Below, piece after piece: positions 25,389 to 35,700 of a stretch of DNA of 64,000 nt. The position numbers were made by a program, and so were the translations under genes. The notes beneath the pieces are model-generated. The model did no database searches and was not told the origin of the DNA. It was given only the letters and a program-made list of their open reading frames with translations. Positions within the stretch are counted from its first letter, which is position 1. The number at the start of each line of letters is the position of its first letter. The stretch is from assembly GCF_019039215.1 (NCBI RefSeq), contig NZ_JAHNZZ010000004.1, positions 163,466 through 227,465 on the forward strand, written 5' to 3'. The stretch comes from Bacillus sp. FJAT-29790 (lineage in GTDB: Bacteria; Bacillota; Bacilli; Bacillales; Cytobacillaceae).

Positions 25389-27743
25389 TCACTTGGAATA
25401 TGAAACAGGATTAACTTTTTTAATCAATTGTTTCTCTTCTTTTTTCGTAAAATAAATCCAATTACTAGTAGTTGGGAAGGGTATGAATACATCAGTTGCT
25501 AATTCTTGTATAGCCCCACCTTTGACTGGAACTTTTTTTATAGAAGAATAGAAATCCACATAATAGATATAGTTTGAATCTATTTTAATAATAGAGGTTG
25601 CATTCGTACGCACCTCTTTTTTAGGATTTTTAGGATCATAGGTTGTTATTTTTTGAGATGTACTATTGGTATTAAGTTCTTTTTTATAGATGAAATGATC
25701 ATTTTCACTAGACACATAATATAGATCATTACCTGAAATAAAAATACTGTCTTTCGAATTTTTTGCTAGTACTTCTTTTGAAGTCCCATCAAATTTTATC
25801 CTTACCAACGTTTCATCGGATAAATAATAAATCCATCCGTTGTTTATGGTAAGGAGCTCAGAACAATCCTCAGCCAAGAGTGTTCTCTCTGACTTATTAG
25901 GATTGATTATGAGAAGGTCATATTGGCCATTGGCATTATATGAATCTTTGTATACAATGGTATCTTCTGAAATCAAGAAATTGTTTACCCCATTATACAA
26001 AATACTTTTTTTATTATTACCATCCTTTGACATTTTAAAGAAAGAACCAAATTCTTCAGTGTAGTATAGATCCTTGTCAGAGATAGAAGCTTGACTTACA
26101 TTGTTAGCTAATAAGACTTTATTGCTTCCATCTAATGAGGCTTTGTATAGTGCCCCTGCGCCAAAACGCTGATTTTTTGTATCTATGAAAAAGATGTTTG
26201 AAGCATCTGTACCGACGATTGTTTTGTACCCAGAACCGATGAGAGAGGTTTGCTTGCCTTCTGAATCCATTCGATAAAGTGAAGCTCCGTTTTTTGTATA
26301 CCACAACTGATTTCCGAAAATCTGTAAATTATAACAGTATCCGTTATCTATTTTTTCTGCTTCATTTAAGTCTGTTATATTTGCTGTATTCTTACTAAGT
26401 TTATATAGTGCTCCTTCTTCATCCGTTGTGGTCATGGTAAAATAAATCCAATTATCATAAATAATAAAGCTTTCAGCCCAAGCATTTTCCACTGAAATGA
26501 CAGAAGCTACTGAACCTCCGTTAACCTTTATCTTTTTAATGCCTGGATTTCCACTTATTTTAGGAACAAAATAAATCCAGTCTCCATTTACAAAAAAGGA
26601 ATTTACTTTTTCATTACTGACTTTTTCGTTTAATGTTCCATCTATTTTCATTTTGTAAAGGTAGGATTGATTGTCTGTATAGTAGATGATGCCTTTATTA
26701 ATCGAGAATCCTTCTACATTACTCTTTAATTTTGTCTTATTTTTATAATCGGTAGTAAATTTCCATAAGGATTTATCTTCTTCAACATAATAAATCCAAC
26801 CGTTATCGACTACGAGATTTAAGAAAGTTTCATCTGTATAGATACGGGTATTATTTCCTTTTTGCTCCACTTTTAAGTTTAGTTCTTTAGGGTTTGAACC
26901 GTCTTTATTCATTCTGACTAAAGAAAATGAAGGTACGAATCTTACGCTATAAATATAGTCCCCATCTATGGCTAGCTTCATATAATAACCGCAAGAAATT
27001 TCCTTCTTGCTTGAACCATCTTTATTCATTCGATAAATACAAGATATTAATGATGGAGTATCAAGATATTCTAAGGAATAAACATAATCACGATCTTCTA
27101 CCCGGGTAGAATTGAGGTTTCCAAATTTTCGCTCTTGGAATGTAGTCCCATTATCTTGATTTTCTTGCAATATAAATGAATTGATCTCTAAATCAGATAG
27201 TCTCTTAAAGAACACGGCTGTTTGAGCCCTTGTCATAGTTCCTGAAGGGTCATATTGCTCAAGTTTTGAAGTTTTATTATTACTTCGCCCGGTTGTGATT
27301 CCTTTTTCGAACATCCAATTAACCGCATCAGCTAAATCAATATTTCTCCCTTGCGTTTTAGCAAGCATTTGTGCTAAAAGACCACGTGTTACCGGTTTAT
27401 CTCGTGATTTAATAGATTCAAAGCCATTCAAGGGAAGATTATATTTTTCTGCTGTTTGATACAAACCATCAGCCCAGTGTGCAGATTGTGTGACACTTTC
27501 TTCTTCCAAATGAAAGTAGCGGATTGTGATGGCTAATAACTGTGCTTCTGTAAGTGTGTTATTAGGTTTAAAAGTACCATCAGAATACCCTTTTACTAAA
27601 CTGTTTTCTTGGGCCCAACCAACTTCCTTATATGCCCAAAAATCCATGGGAACATCTTTAAAAATAATGTTTTGTGCTTCTGCTATAGTGAAATTGAAAC
27701 TTAGTAAGCACATAAGTAATAGAAAACTAATAATTCTTTTCAT
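25389..27743 (-). CDS. SLH protein with DUF5050-type beta-propeller
   Basis: 784 residues. Signal peptide (1-23), three SLH domains (about 24-190), then some 590 residues of repeats with the pattern W-I/L-Y-Y/F-x near the end of each strand (GWIYYVEEDKSLWKFT, GDWIYFVPK, NWIYFTMT, GWIYYLSDETLVRIKFDG). This is the DUF5050 / LRP1-like propeller family, at least twelve blades-worth of repeats, so probably two propellers. The SLH triplet is of the variant type shared with 40537, 51778 and 59213: LTEAQ in the first motif, a YNLPLNGF segment and GITTG in the third. The propeller likely binds a ligand on the cell surface; no catalytic motif is visible. Confidence 0.9.
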   Translation of the reverse strand: MKRIISFLLLMCLLSFNFTIAEAQNIIFKDVPMDFWAYKEVGWAQENSLVKGYSDGTFKPNNTLTEAQLLAITIRYFHLEEESVTQSAHWADGLYQTAEKYNLPLNGFESIKSRDKPVTRGLLAQMLAKTQGRNIDLADAVNWMFEKGITTGRSNNKTSKLEQYDPSGTMTRAQTAVFFKRLSDLEINSFILQENQDNGTTFQERKFGNLNSTRVEDRDYVYSLEYLDTPSLISCIYRMNKDGSSKKEISCGYYMKLAIDGDYIYSVRFVPSFSLVRMNKDGSNPKELNLKVEQKGNNTRIYTDETFLNLVVDNGWIYYVEEDKSLWKFTTDYKNKTKLKSNVEGFSINKGIIYYTDNQSYLYKMKIDGTLNEKVSNEKVNSFFVNGDWIYFVPKISGNPGIKKIKVNGGSVASVISVENAWAESFIIYDNWIYFTMTTTDEEGALYKLSKNTANITDLNEAEKIDNGYCYNLQIFGNQLWYTKNGASLYRMDSEGKQTSLIGSGYKTIVGTDASNIFFIDTKNQRFGAGALYKASLDGSNKVLLANNVSQASISDKDLYYTEEFGSFFKMSKDGNNKKSILYNGVNNFLISEDTIVYKDSYNANGQYDLLIINPNKSERTLLAEDCSELLTINNGWIYYLSDETLVRIKFDGTSKEVLAKNSKDSIFISGNDLYYVSSENDHFIYKKELNTNSTSQKITTYDPKNPKKEVRTNATSIIKIDSNYIYYVDFYSSIKKVPVKGGAIQELATDVFIPFPTTSNWIYFTKKEEKQLIKKVNPVSYSK

Positions 27744-28289
27744 AAAGATTGTTATCTCCTTTTGTTCAACTATGATCTAAAGCTAATTCGTCTTCGTACT
27801 CTATTCTACAATTAAACCTTCGGGTTAGGAAGATTTACCTACATTGTCGATGTCAGGTAGGTTGATTGACTCATAGTACCTGATACCGATAACGAAACCA
27901 CAACTCGTCTTAATGAGCTACCTCTAAGCAACTACTTTCTCTCATATACGTCCGACACATCATTACATTTGTGCGTGTCGCATGTAAGCTTGGAAGAAGG
28001 GAGTGATCGCTTACGCTGCAGCTCTCTTTCGTTTATAATTTTCGGAAATTCTTCTTAGGAAACAAAGAAAACCCTCGCTTAATCCTTAGTTGGTTAAACA
28101 AGTGGAAAAACTTAAACCACACATCCTCTCCATTTCATATTCTCTCAAATAATGATATAATTTCCATATGTCTGCTATAATGGTAAATAATAGATAACCG
28201 TCTAGCACTCTGTTATATGCTTATCATTATGGTTTTCTGTTAATTACCAAATACTAGAGTTATAGCAAGTAGAATTAAGGAGGAGAAAC
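27744..28289. promoter_or_regulatory. Divergent intergenic region between two SLH genes
   Basis: 546 bp. TATAAT boxes near 28155 and 28175 may serve the gene at 28290. A CGACAC...GTGTCG inverted repeat lies near 27950-27980. A degenerate tail of the REP composite (GGAGTGATCGC...GCAGCTCTCTTT) lies at about 28000-28030. No gene seen. Confidence 0.4.
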
Positions 28290-29861
28290 ATGAGAAAAGT
28301 TGGATTTTTAGCTTCCGTTTTTGCTTTAATCTTCGCATTACTTATTCCTGCAGTGAAAGCGGATGCTGCAACAACATTTAAGGATGTACCTAAAGATTTT
28401 TGGGCTGCAGAGGAAATTTATCGTTTTACGGATTCAGGGATTATTAACGGGTATAAGGACGGAACGTTTCGTCCGAATCAACCGATTACTCGAGCACAAG
28501 CAGCGATTATTTTGGCGGGTGGTTTAGAGCTAGATACAAAGGACCTGTCGTCGATCGCCTTTAAAGATATAGATAAAGGGCACCATGCTTATGCTGAAAT
28601 TGCCGCCATTACTAAAGCGGGAATCATGAAAGGAAGTAACGGAGAATTTCAACCGAATAAGCCATTGACGCGTGCACAAATGGCGATTATTATCACGAAT
28701 GCTTTCGGGTTTAAAGGCAATCATACATCTTCTTTTAAAGATGTTCCAAAAAACTTTCACGCCTATGACCACATTGATGCTATATTTGCCAATCACGTGA
28801 CTACAGGGTATGAGGATGGTACATTTAAGCCGAATGCACCGACGACACGTGCACAGTTTTCTGTATTCCTTGCAAAGGCAATTGACAATAGTCAATCTGT
28901 GGCTGATTTGTTGAAAAAGGCTTATGACAATGAGCTAGCGATAGAAACATATGCGTACAAAGGTAGTATGAATCTTGGACTTACGCTCCCAAAATCGCTG
29001 CAAAACTCACCAGAAGCTGGTATGATAGCATCCATGCTAAAGGATATCCAGGTTGATATTTCTGGATCGTATCAAAAAGATCCAATGTTAATGGATGCTA
29101 CTGTGGATCTTACGCTTTCAGGAGATATTAAGACGACAATCAGTCTTCCAATGGTAATCACGAAAGAGAAAATGTGGATGAAGGTTCCGCAAACACCATT
29201 TGCCCCATTACCAGAAGAGTTGAATGGGAAGTTCATTGAGTTTGACATGAAGGAATTGCAAGAATTACAAGGTCAACCAATTGGTGCGCTTGATATCGAT
29301 TTACAAACAGAACTTGCCTTAGCGATCAATCATTTATTTCTGGACCAATTTGCTGATGACTTCTATAACGTAGTTAAGAGTGATTCAATTAAAGTACCAA
29401 GTGATATTCATGTCAAACATGTAGTTAAATTTGAACTAACAAATGAAAATCTACAACCATTCGTTGAAACCTTATTCAAGGGATTCTTACCTCAATTCTT
29501 TGAATTGCTACAAGAGCCTAAGTATGCGAAAGCACTAGGAATGACCGAAGAGAGTATCGAAATGGCTAAAGAAGGAATGGCGCATATTACCTCTAACATC
29601 GATGAAATTGTAAAAGAAATTAACAACGTATTAGCTATAAACAAGTTCGAAGAGTATGTCGTAATCAATCAAGACGATTTCATTGCTTATAACTTGATGG
29701 ATTTGAACCTTGATATTAAAGTGAAAGAAGAAACTTATGGCTTCAAGTTGAGCTATGATCAGGCAAAATCCAAAATTAACGAAGCTGTTGAATTCCAGGT
29801 TCCAATTCCAGATGAAGCAAATGTTATTTCATACAAAGAGCTGTTGGAGTTAGAACAGTAG
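28290..29861 (+). CDS. SLH protein with a lipoprotein-like C-terminal domain
   Basis: 523 residues: signal peptide (1-26), three SLH domains (about 28-205) with ITRAQ, LTRAQ and TTRAQ motifs, then about 310 residues of alternating beta strands and long helices (TYAYKGSMNLGLTLPKSL, KTTISLPMVITKEKMWMKVP). The latter resembles the LolA/LppX-like or DUF6612 class of secreted lipid-binding folds, judged only from the strand pattern and the repeated 'mean treatment of a probe polymer' style sequence; it is not a firm assignment. No cysteine, no catalytic motif. GGAGGAG upstream of ATG. It is followed by two terminators. A short 3'-end remnant of this gene lies near 25168. Confidence 0.85.
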   Translation: MRKVGFLASVFALIFALLIPAVKADAATTFKDVPKDFWAAEEIYRFTDSGIINGYKDGTFRPNQPITRAQAAIILAGGLELDTKDLSSIAFKDIDKGHHAYAEIAAITKAGIMKGSNGEFQPNKPLTRAQMAIIITNAFGFKGNHTSSFKDVPKNFHAYDHIDAIFANHVTTGYEDGTFKPNAPTTRAQFSVFLAKAIDNSQSVADLLKKAYDNELAIETYAYKGSMNLGLTLPKSLQNSPEAGMIASMLKDIQVDISGSYQKDPMLMDATVDLTLSGDIKTTISLPMVITKEKMWMKVPQTPFAPLPEELNGKFIEFDMKELQELQGQPIGALDIDLQTELALAINHLFLDQFADDFYNVVKSDSIKVPSDIHVKHVVKFELTNENLQPFVETLFKGFLPQFFELLQEPKYAKALGMTEESIEMAKEGMAHITSNIDEIVKEINNVLAINKFEEYVVINQDDFIAYNLMDLNLDIKVKEETYGFKLSYDQAKSKINEAVEFQVPIPDEANVISYKELLELEQ

Positions 29862-29927
29862 GTAAATAGAGAAGTGACAAGGGGACAAGGTTCTCTGTAC
29901 TGTAATATGTTAGCATTTAATATAATT

Positions 29928-29972
29928 GATAAGGCTCTGTTGAGAGAAAATCTCTGCGGGGCTTTTTTTTTC
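29928..29972 (+). terminator. Recurrent-family terminator, copy 4
   Basis: AAGGCTCTGTTGAGAG-AAAA-TCTCTGCGGGGCTT and a run of T. Shares about 75 bp with the copy at 24957. Confidence 0.8.
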
Positions 29973-30021
29973 CTCTTCAATTGATTAGCTAACTTTTATT
30001 TTTTACTATTTTAAAAGATTG

Positions 30022-30063
30022 ATAAAAGCAGAGAGTCGATAAGTCATCTCTCTGCTTTTTGTG
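30022..30063. terminator. Bidirectional terminator between convergent genes
   Basis: AAAAGCAGAGAG pairs perfectly with CTCTCTGCTTTT; A run before and T run after allow termination of both strands. Confidence 0.8.
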
Positions 30064-30142
30064 GTGTAGTTAAACAATATTGTTGAAATAATCGCGGGTG
30101 TCGAAGGACGAGTTTAGCTCATGAAAATAGGGTCAAACCGTT

Positions 30143-30170
30143 TATATTAATCAAACGTTTGATTAATATA
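30143..30170. repeat. 28-bp perfect palindrome containing AATCAAACGTTTGATT
   Basis: TATATTAATCAAAC and its exact reverse complement abut at 30143-30170. The inner 16 bp recur at 56262, 58625, 58781 and 58947. The shape is that of a TetR-type operator, but here it sits between the 3' ends of two convergent genes. Confidence 0.7.
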
Positions 30171-30244
30171 AAAAATTAAGTGATTCTTCGTCATGTTCAT
30201 TCTTTGGCTAAGGATGCCCTATCTGATGGAAACTTTGCTTTCTT

Positions 30245-30733
30245 TTAATCTCGTATTTCCAAATTCCCCCGCAATTTCTCCTTAGCCCCTTTCCGCCACG
30301 CCTTGACAGCAGACATGGAGACATTTTCTTTCTCCGCTATTTCCTTTACTGTCAAATCTTCTACACAAGTATACAAAACCCATTTCGTTTGGTTTTCGGT
30401 TAATTGATCACAATAGGTTAATAAAAGTTTCACTTCAAAAGGTACTTCGACACAGGGATCTTCGATGACTTCCCAAAATTCCTCCTTTGGATAAACACTT
30501 CGCTCTTGATACTTATTGCTTTTTGTCATTTCTGTTAAAAGTCTTCCTTTAATATAAGAGTAAGCGTAATTAGTGAAACTTCCTTTCTCTTGGTTAAAAC
30601 GTTTCTTCGCGTCCCAAAGTGCGATTAGTCCAAGCTGGAAGAATTCCTCCTGATTTTTGTAAATGTGTAATGTTCGCATAACCTTATGAATCATCGGTTC
30701 GTATTGTTTGGCTAATTGTTCAAAACTCTCCAT
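30245..30733 (-). CDS. Small sigma-70 family RNA polymerase sigma factor
   Basis: 162 residues, with a region 2 core (EEFFQLGLIALWDAKKRF, then SFTNYAYSYIKGRLL) at about 28-75 and a region 4 helix-turn-helix (LTVKEIAEKENVSMSAVKAW) at about 128-155. Regions 1 and 3 are missing, as in ECF-like and SigO/YvrI-like factors of Bacillus. No anti-sigma gene adjoins it, since the neighbour on the left is an SLH gene and on the right an RND operon, both on the plus strand. Its target promoters are unknown; it could control surface genes here. The start is an ATG with a weak upstream AAATGAGA. Confidence 0.85.
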   Translation of the reverse strand: MESFEQLAKQYEPMIHKVMRTLHIYKNQEEFFQLGLIALWDAKKRFNQEKGSFTNYAYSYIKGRLLTEMTKSNKYQERSVYPKEEFWEVIEDPCVEVPFEVKLLLTYCDQLTENQTKWVLYTCVEDLTVKEIAEKENVSMSAVKAWRKGAKEKLRGNLEIRD

Positions 30734-31341
30734 TTTGGTCTCATTTCAGGAAGCGCGCGCTTGCTAGTGTATTCCCGGGTATCTTTAATCTATCGGGAAT
30801 CCATCAACTTAGCGAACGGGTAAAAGTGGCGATTTCAGCTGAAGTTCGTATCCATTTAATCGAAATTCAGTCGAGTTTGGAACAGATTGGGATGAATTTA
30901 GCTAATATTAGACAAAATGCAGGTAATTTATAAAAGGTTCAATTCTGGAAGAGAGGACGCGGGCACGTCTATATGGACCAAGTCTATTTTCAAAAATATT
31001 GTTTCAAAGCGTATTTATTAACCTGACCACATAGTTTTTGTTTTGCTTAAGTGAAAGGATATGGTAAAATATTCCCTGTATAAATAATAAGAACGATATT
31101 CTAGGAAGGGAGTTAATGATCAAACTATAAATTCCTCTTGGATTAACTGGTTATACTTGCAGCGGCACCCTTTTTTTCGGCCGTTTTGTCTATTATACTA
31201 ACTGATAAAAAGTAAAATAAAGTCAATCATCCTTTTTTTTTGCCTACACAGAACCAGCCGGTCAGTTACTGGCAGGTAATTAACCGAATGAGCTTGCCCT
31301 AAAATTTTGTCCGTACAATATAAGGAGGATTTGAGATTAAG
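30734..31341. promoter_or_regulatory. Upstream region of the RND operon, with a possible gene fragment
   Basis: An open frame at about 30750-30932 ends with VAISAEVRIHLIEIQSSLEQ and stops at TAA; it lacks a clear start and may be a fragment. Nearer the operon, CCAGCCGGTCAGTTACTGG (31254-31272) is an interrupted inverted repeat of the type bound by TetR regulators, a candidate site for the TetR protein at 36239. Ribosome binding site AAGGAGGA lies at 31322-31329. Confidence 0.4.
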
Positions 31342-32739
31342 ATGAAAAAAATAACTAGATTGCTAGGAGCTTTATCCTTTATTGCTGCCTTTAGTGTGAT
31401 TGCAGGTTGCAGCAATGATAAAGCGTCAACAGAAGAGAAAATAGAGAAGGAAATTCCGATTCAGGTTGCGGAAATCCAATATGGTTCTTTAAGTGATAGC
31501 AACCGGCTAACTGGTACGATTATTCCCGAATCAGATGTGAAAGTGGTTCCAAAGGCACCAGGTGAAATCAAGAGAATCATGGTGAAAAAGGGAGATATCG
31601 TAAAGGCAGGAGCCGTTCTTGCCCAATTGGATGATTCAGCGGAACGAAATGCGGTCGGGCAACAGCAAGCTGCATTAAAACAAGCACAAAGCGGCTTGCA
31701 AAGCGCACAAAGCGGAAAGGCTAAAGCGGAAATAAGCTATACACAAGCTCAAAGCTCAATAAGACAAGCAGAAGCTGCTTTGGCAAATGCGCGTAAATCA
31801 AGAGACGATAACTTAGATAATATCGAATTTCAAGTCAAAAATGCGCAGATTGCTTTCGATTCGGCCAAGCAAAATTTAGAGCGGATGCAAGCCTTATTTG
31901 TAGAGGGACTAATTGCTAAGCAAAATCTTGAAGATGCAGAGAAGGCGGAGAAAAACGCGAAAAACGCTTATGATCAAGTGCAATTGAATAAAAGTCAGGC
32001 TTCGAGTGATATTAGTTTTCAATCATTAGAAGCTTCAATTGATCAAGCACGAATTGGGGCAAGCCTTGCTCAGTCATCGATTCATGAAGCAGAAATTGGC
32101 ATCGTACGGGCTCAAGCAGCGGTGGAGCAGGCGCAACTAGCTGTTCAGTCGGCTAGTGACCGTTTAGCTGATAAAGTCATCGTTGCAACTGCTTCTGGGG
32201 AAATCACGGCTGTTACAGGTGAAGTTGGAGCAATGGCATCCGCCCAGAATCCTTTTGCTACCATTGTCTCCATCGACAAGGTGAAAATAAGTGTGAATAT
32301 CTTACCTACTCAGCTTTCTGCCTTTAAACAAGGTGATTCTGTCAATGTTGAAGTAAGTGGGACTGATAAGGCTTTTACTGGAAAAATTTCATATGTTTCT
32401 GCCATTAGTTCCGGGTCTGGTTTGTTTGCGATCGAGGCAGAAGTAGAGAACAAGGATCACGCCATTCGTCCGGGCATGGTCGCCTCCATTATGATGGATG
32501 AAGTATTAGTAGATCAATCATTAATGGTTCCATCTGGTGCGGTTATTCAGAAAGCAGGCAAATCTGTCATCTTTGTCGTTGCTGATGGAAAAGCGGTTCA
32601 AAAAGAAGTGGAAGTTGTTCACTATGGTACAGATTCTACGGCTATAACTGGTGAATTGAGCGAGAAAGAGAAAGTCGTTACTAAAGGCCAAAACCTCCTG
32701 CATGATGGAGATCTAGTGAAGATTATGAAGGAGGAATAA
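31342..32739 (+). CDS. RND efflux adaptor lipoprotein (membrane fusion protein)
   Basis: 465 residues. Lipoprotein signal with lipobox VIAGC (Cys near residue 23), a biotinyl-lipoyl-like half (VVPKAPGEIKRIMVKKGDIV, about 60-90), a long alpha-helical hairpin rich in Ala, Gln and Ser (about 100-275), the second lipoyl half (ASGEITAVTGEVGA) and a beta-barrel plus membrane-proximal domain. This is the HlyD/AcrA-type adaptor that couples an RND permease to an outer component. The permease gene follows after 3 nt, so they form an operon. In monoderm bacteria such adaptors work with SwrC-like pumps without an outer-membrane channel. Confidence 0.93.
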   Translation: MKKITRLLGALSFIAAFSVIAGCSNDKASTEEKIEKEIPIQVAEIQYGSLSDSNRLTGTIIPESDVKVVPKAPGEIKRIMVKKGDIVKAGAVLAQLDDSAERNAVGQQQAALKQAQSGLQSAQSGKAKAEISYTQAQSSIRQAEAALANARKSRDDNLDNIEFQVKNAQIAFDSAKQNLERMQALFVEGLIAKQNLEDAEKAEKNAKNAYDQVQLNKSQASSDISFQSLEASIDQARIGASLAQSSIHEAEIGIVRAQAAVEQAQLAVQSASDRLADKVIVATASGEITAVTGEVGAMASAQNPFATIVSIDKVKISVNILPTQLSAFKQGDSVNVEVSGTDKAFTGKISYVSAISSGSGLFAIEAEVENKDHAIRPGMVASIMMDEVLVDQSLMVPSGAVIQKAGKSVIFVVADGKAVQKEVEVVHYGTDSTAITGELSEKEKVVTKGQNLLHDGDLVKIMKEE

Positions 32740-32742
32740 TCG

Positions 32743-35700
32743 TTGAAACTTATTAAAGGTTCGATTAATCGCCCAGTCGGAGTCATCATGATTGTGGTGC
32801 TTGCTCTATTAGTTGGGGTGGTTGCACTTAGGAATTTAGCCGTGGATCTGTACCCGAAATTAGACTTGCCTATTGCCGTTATTGCCACGAGCTATCCAGG
32901 TGCAGCTCCACAGGAAGTGGAAGAATTAATCAGTAAGCCGATCGAAGAAGCTGTTGGGACAATTGAAGGGCTGGATACGATTCAATCGGTTTCTCAACCC
33001 TCATCATCGTTAATTATTATGCAGTTTGACTACGGTAGAGATATAGCGGGTATTTTAAATGATGTTAGGGAAAAATTGGACCGTGTTACAGGTCGATTGC
33101 CGGAAGATGCGAATTCACCAATGGTGATGAGGATCGATCCGGCAGCGATGCCTGTTCAAATCATTAGCGTAACGAGTACGGAGCATAGTCTTAGTGATTT
33201 ACAATTAATTGCTGAAAATGAAATTCAACCGGAATTTGAGCGAGCGAAGGGAATCGCATCTGCCAGCCTTTCAGGTGGGGTAAGACGGGAAATTCGGGTA
33301 GATTTGGATCAAGGGAAGCTCGCTAATTTTAAATTGACAGGTTCCCAAGTCGTCCAAGCATTACGCGGGGAGAATCGCTCGGTATCTGCCGGTACAGTTG
33401 AACGCGGAGGCGAAGACGTCCAATTGCGGATTGACGGGGAATTCACTTCCGTGGAGGACATTAAAAACACAAAAATTAGTTTAGTCAGCGGTGAGACGAT
33501 TAAAGTAAGTGATGTCGCCGAGGTGGTTGATACATTCCAAGAGAAGACTACGATCTCACGTGTAAATGGGGAAGACACACTTACTCTATCAATTATGAAG
33601 CAGTCAGATGCCAATACGATATCGGCTGCGAAAGAGGTACAGAAAGTTCTTGATAAATTAAACAAACAGTTTAAAGAACGTGGTGTAAAACTAACAATGA
33701 CTGTTGATACATCCACATTTATTTCACAATCAATCAATTCCGTTGTCTGGAATATGATTATTGGTTTTGGCTGTGCGATGGTTATTCTCCAGTTATTTTT
33801 ACAAAATGTTCGAGCCACAATTGTGATTGGGATGACGATGCCATTATCCCTTCTTACCGCTTTTATATTGATGTACCTTACAGGTGAAACGATCAATACG
33901 ATATCAATGGGCGGACTCGCGATTGGGATCGGTCTAATGATTGATAATGGAATCGTTATTATCGAGAATGTTTTTAAAAGAAAGACGGAAGGAATGCCGA
34001 TTAAAGAGGCTGCGTTAGTCGGGGCCACTGAATTAGCACCATCGGTTATTGCTGCCACATTAACGACTGCGGCGATCTTTGTGCCAATGCTTTTCATTAA
34101 TGGGATTGTGGCGCAAATGATCCGTCCACTTGCCTTAACCGTCGTCTTTGCGGTAACGGCCTCGTTAATTGGGTCGCTAACACTACTTCCAATGTTGTCT
34201 TCCAAATTATTAGGAAACGTGAAGGAAACAATTGAAGGTGAAGAACGTAAAGGATTGTTCAATCGGTTATTGAACAGGCTTACTGAAAACTATGTAAAAC
34301 TGTTGAAACGGGCTTTAAAATTCAGAAAAACAGTTGTTGCCATCGTTGTTGTAACAGCGCTTGGCAGTTTGCTCCTTATCCCAATCATTGGGTTCCAATT
34401 GTCGCCGGATTCTGACAGTGGCGAGATGCAAATTGATATTACGTTAAAAAACGGTACGCAATTGGCGCAAACAGAAGAAACAGTTAGAGAAATCAGTGAT
34501 CGCTTATCTAGCTATGAAGATATTATCGATATGACTACGATCACAATAGGTGGAAGTTCCGGTAACATGTTTGGGGGCGCATCTGGCTCGGATAAGGCGA
34601 GTTTTACAATTAAGCTTATCAGCGCGAGTGAGCGGGATATGTCAACAAAGGAATTCATCGGGGTAGTTGATTCATTACTTAGCGATATTGCTGGTGCTGA
34701 GATCATGGTGAAAGAAAATGACCGGGGAATGAGCTCAGGATCACCTATTCAAATTGAAATAACTGGTGAAGACCTTAATGTGCTGGGAGATTTATCCCAA
34801 CAAGTTGTATGGGTATTTGAAGGCGTAGAAGGTACACTCAATGTCAAAAGTAGTGCAGCAGAAGGACGACCAGAAGTACAAGTCGTTGTGAATCGTGAAT
34901 TGGCCAGCCAGTACGGATTATCTTATCAAAATGTTATGAATGATGTCAGCCTTGCCTTCAATGGGCAAGTAGCAACGAAATATAAAGAAGACGGTGATGA
35001 GTTTGACGTTAAAGTGTCATTGCCTAAAGAAAGTAGTCAAACGATTCGCGATTTAGAAACATTCGTTATCCGTAATAATGAAGGTGTTCTCATTCCAATC
35101 ACTGCTGTGGCAGAGTTGAAACAAGTTCAAGGCCCAACCGAAATTAACCGAAAAAACCGGCAGCGTTCAGTTAATGTGACAAGCGATGTAATTGGTCGTA
35201 ACGCAGTTGAGGTTACAAAAGATATTCATGCTCAACTAGATCAGCTTACTTTACCAGAAGGGTATGAAATAAGTACAGGCGGAGAAATGGACGATGTCAT
35301 GGAGCAGTTAACTCAGCTTGGGATTGCGCTAATTCTCGGGATCATTCTTGTTTATATGGTCATGGCCTTTCAGTTTGAGTCCTTTACTTATCCGTTTGTA
35401 ATCATGTTCTCCATTCCAACGATGATTATTGGAGCTTTAGTCGGTCTTTTTGTGACGAATTTATCACTAACTGTTCCAGCGTTCATGGGGGTCATCATGC
35501 TTGCTGCTATTGTGTTGAACAATGGGATCATTCTTGTGGATTATACGAATATCCTGCGTAGAAGAGGAATGGAGCGAATGGAGGCCCTTATTGAATCAGG
35601 TAGAAGCCGTCTTCGACCAATCCTCATGACATCAGTAACAACGGTATTTACGATGATCCCAATTGCCATTGCAATTGGTGAGGGAGCTGAAGCGAACCAG

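Noticed and set aside
30143..30170. Operator of the RND operon
   Set aside because: It lies 1.2 kb before the operon and between two gene ends; no promoter is nearby, so this use is unlikely.
30750..30932. Open frame ending in an IQSSLEQ-like helical segment
   Set aside because: No start codon with a ribosome binding site and it overlaps the 5' end region of the sigma factor on the other strand; at best a fragment.
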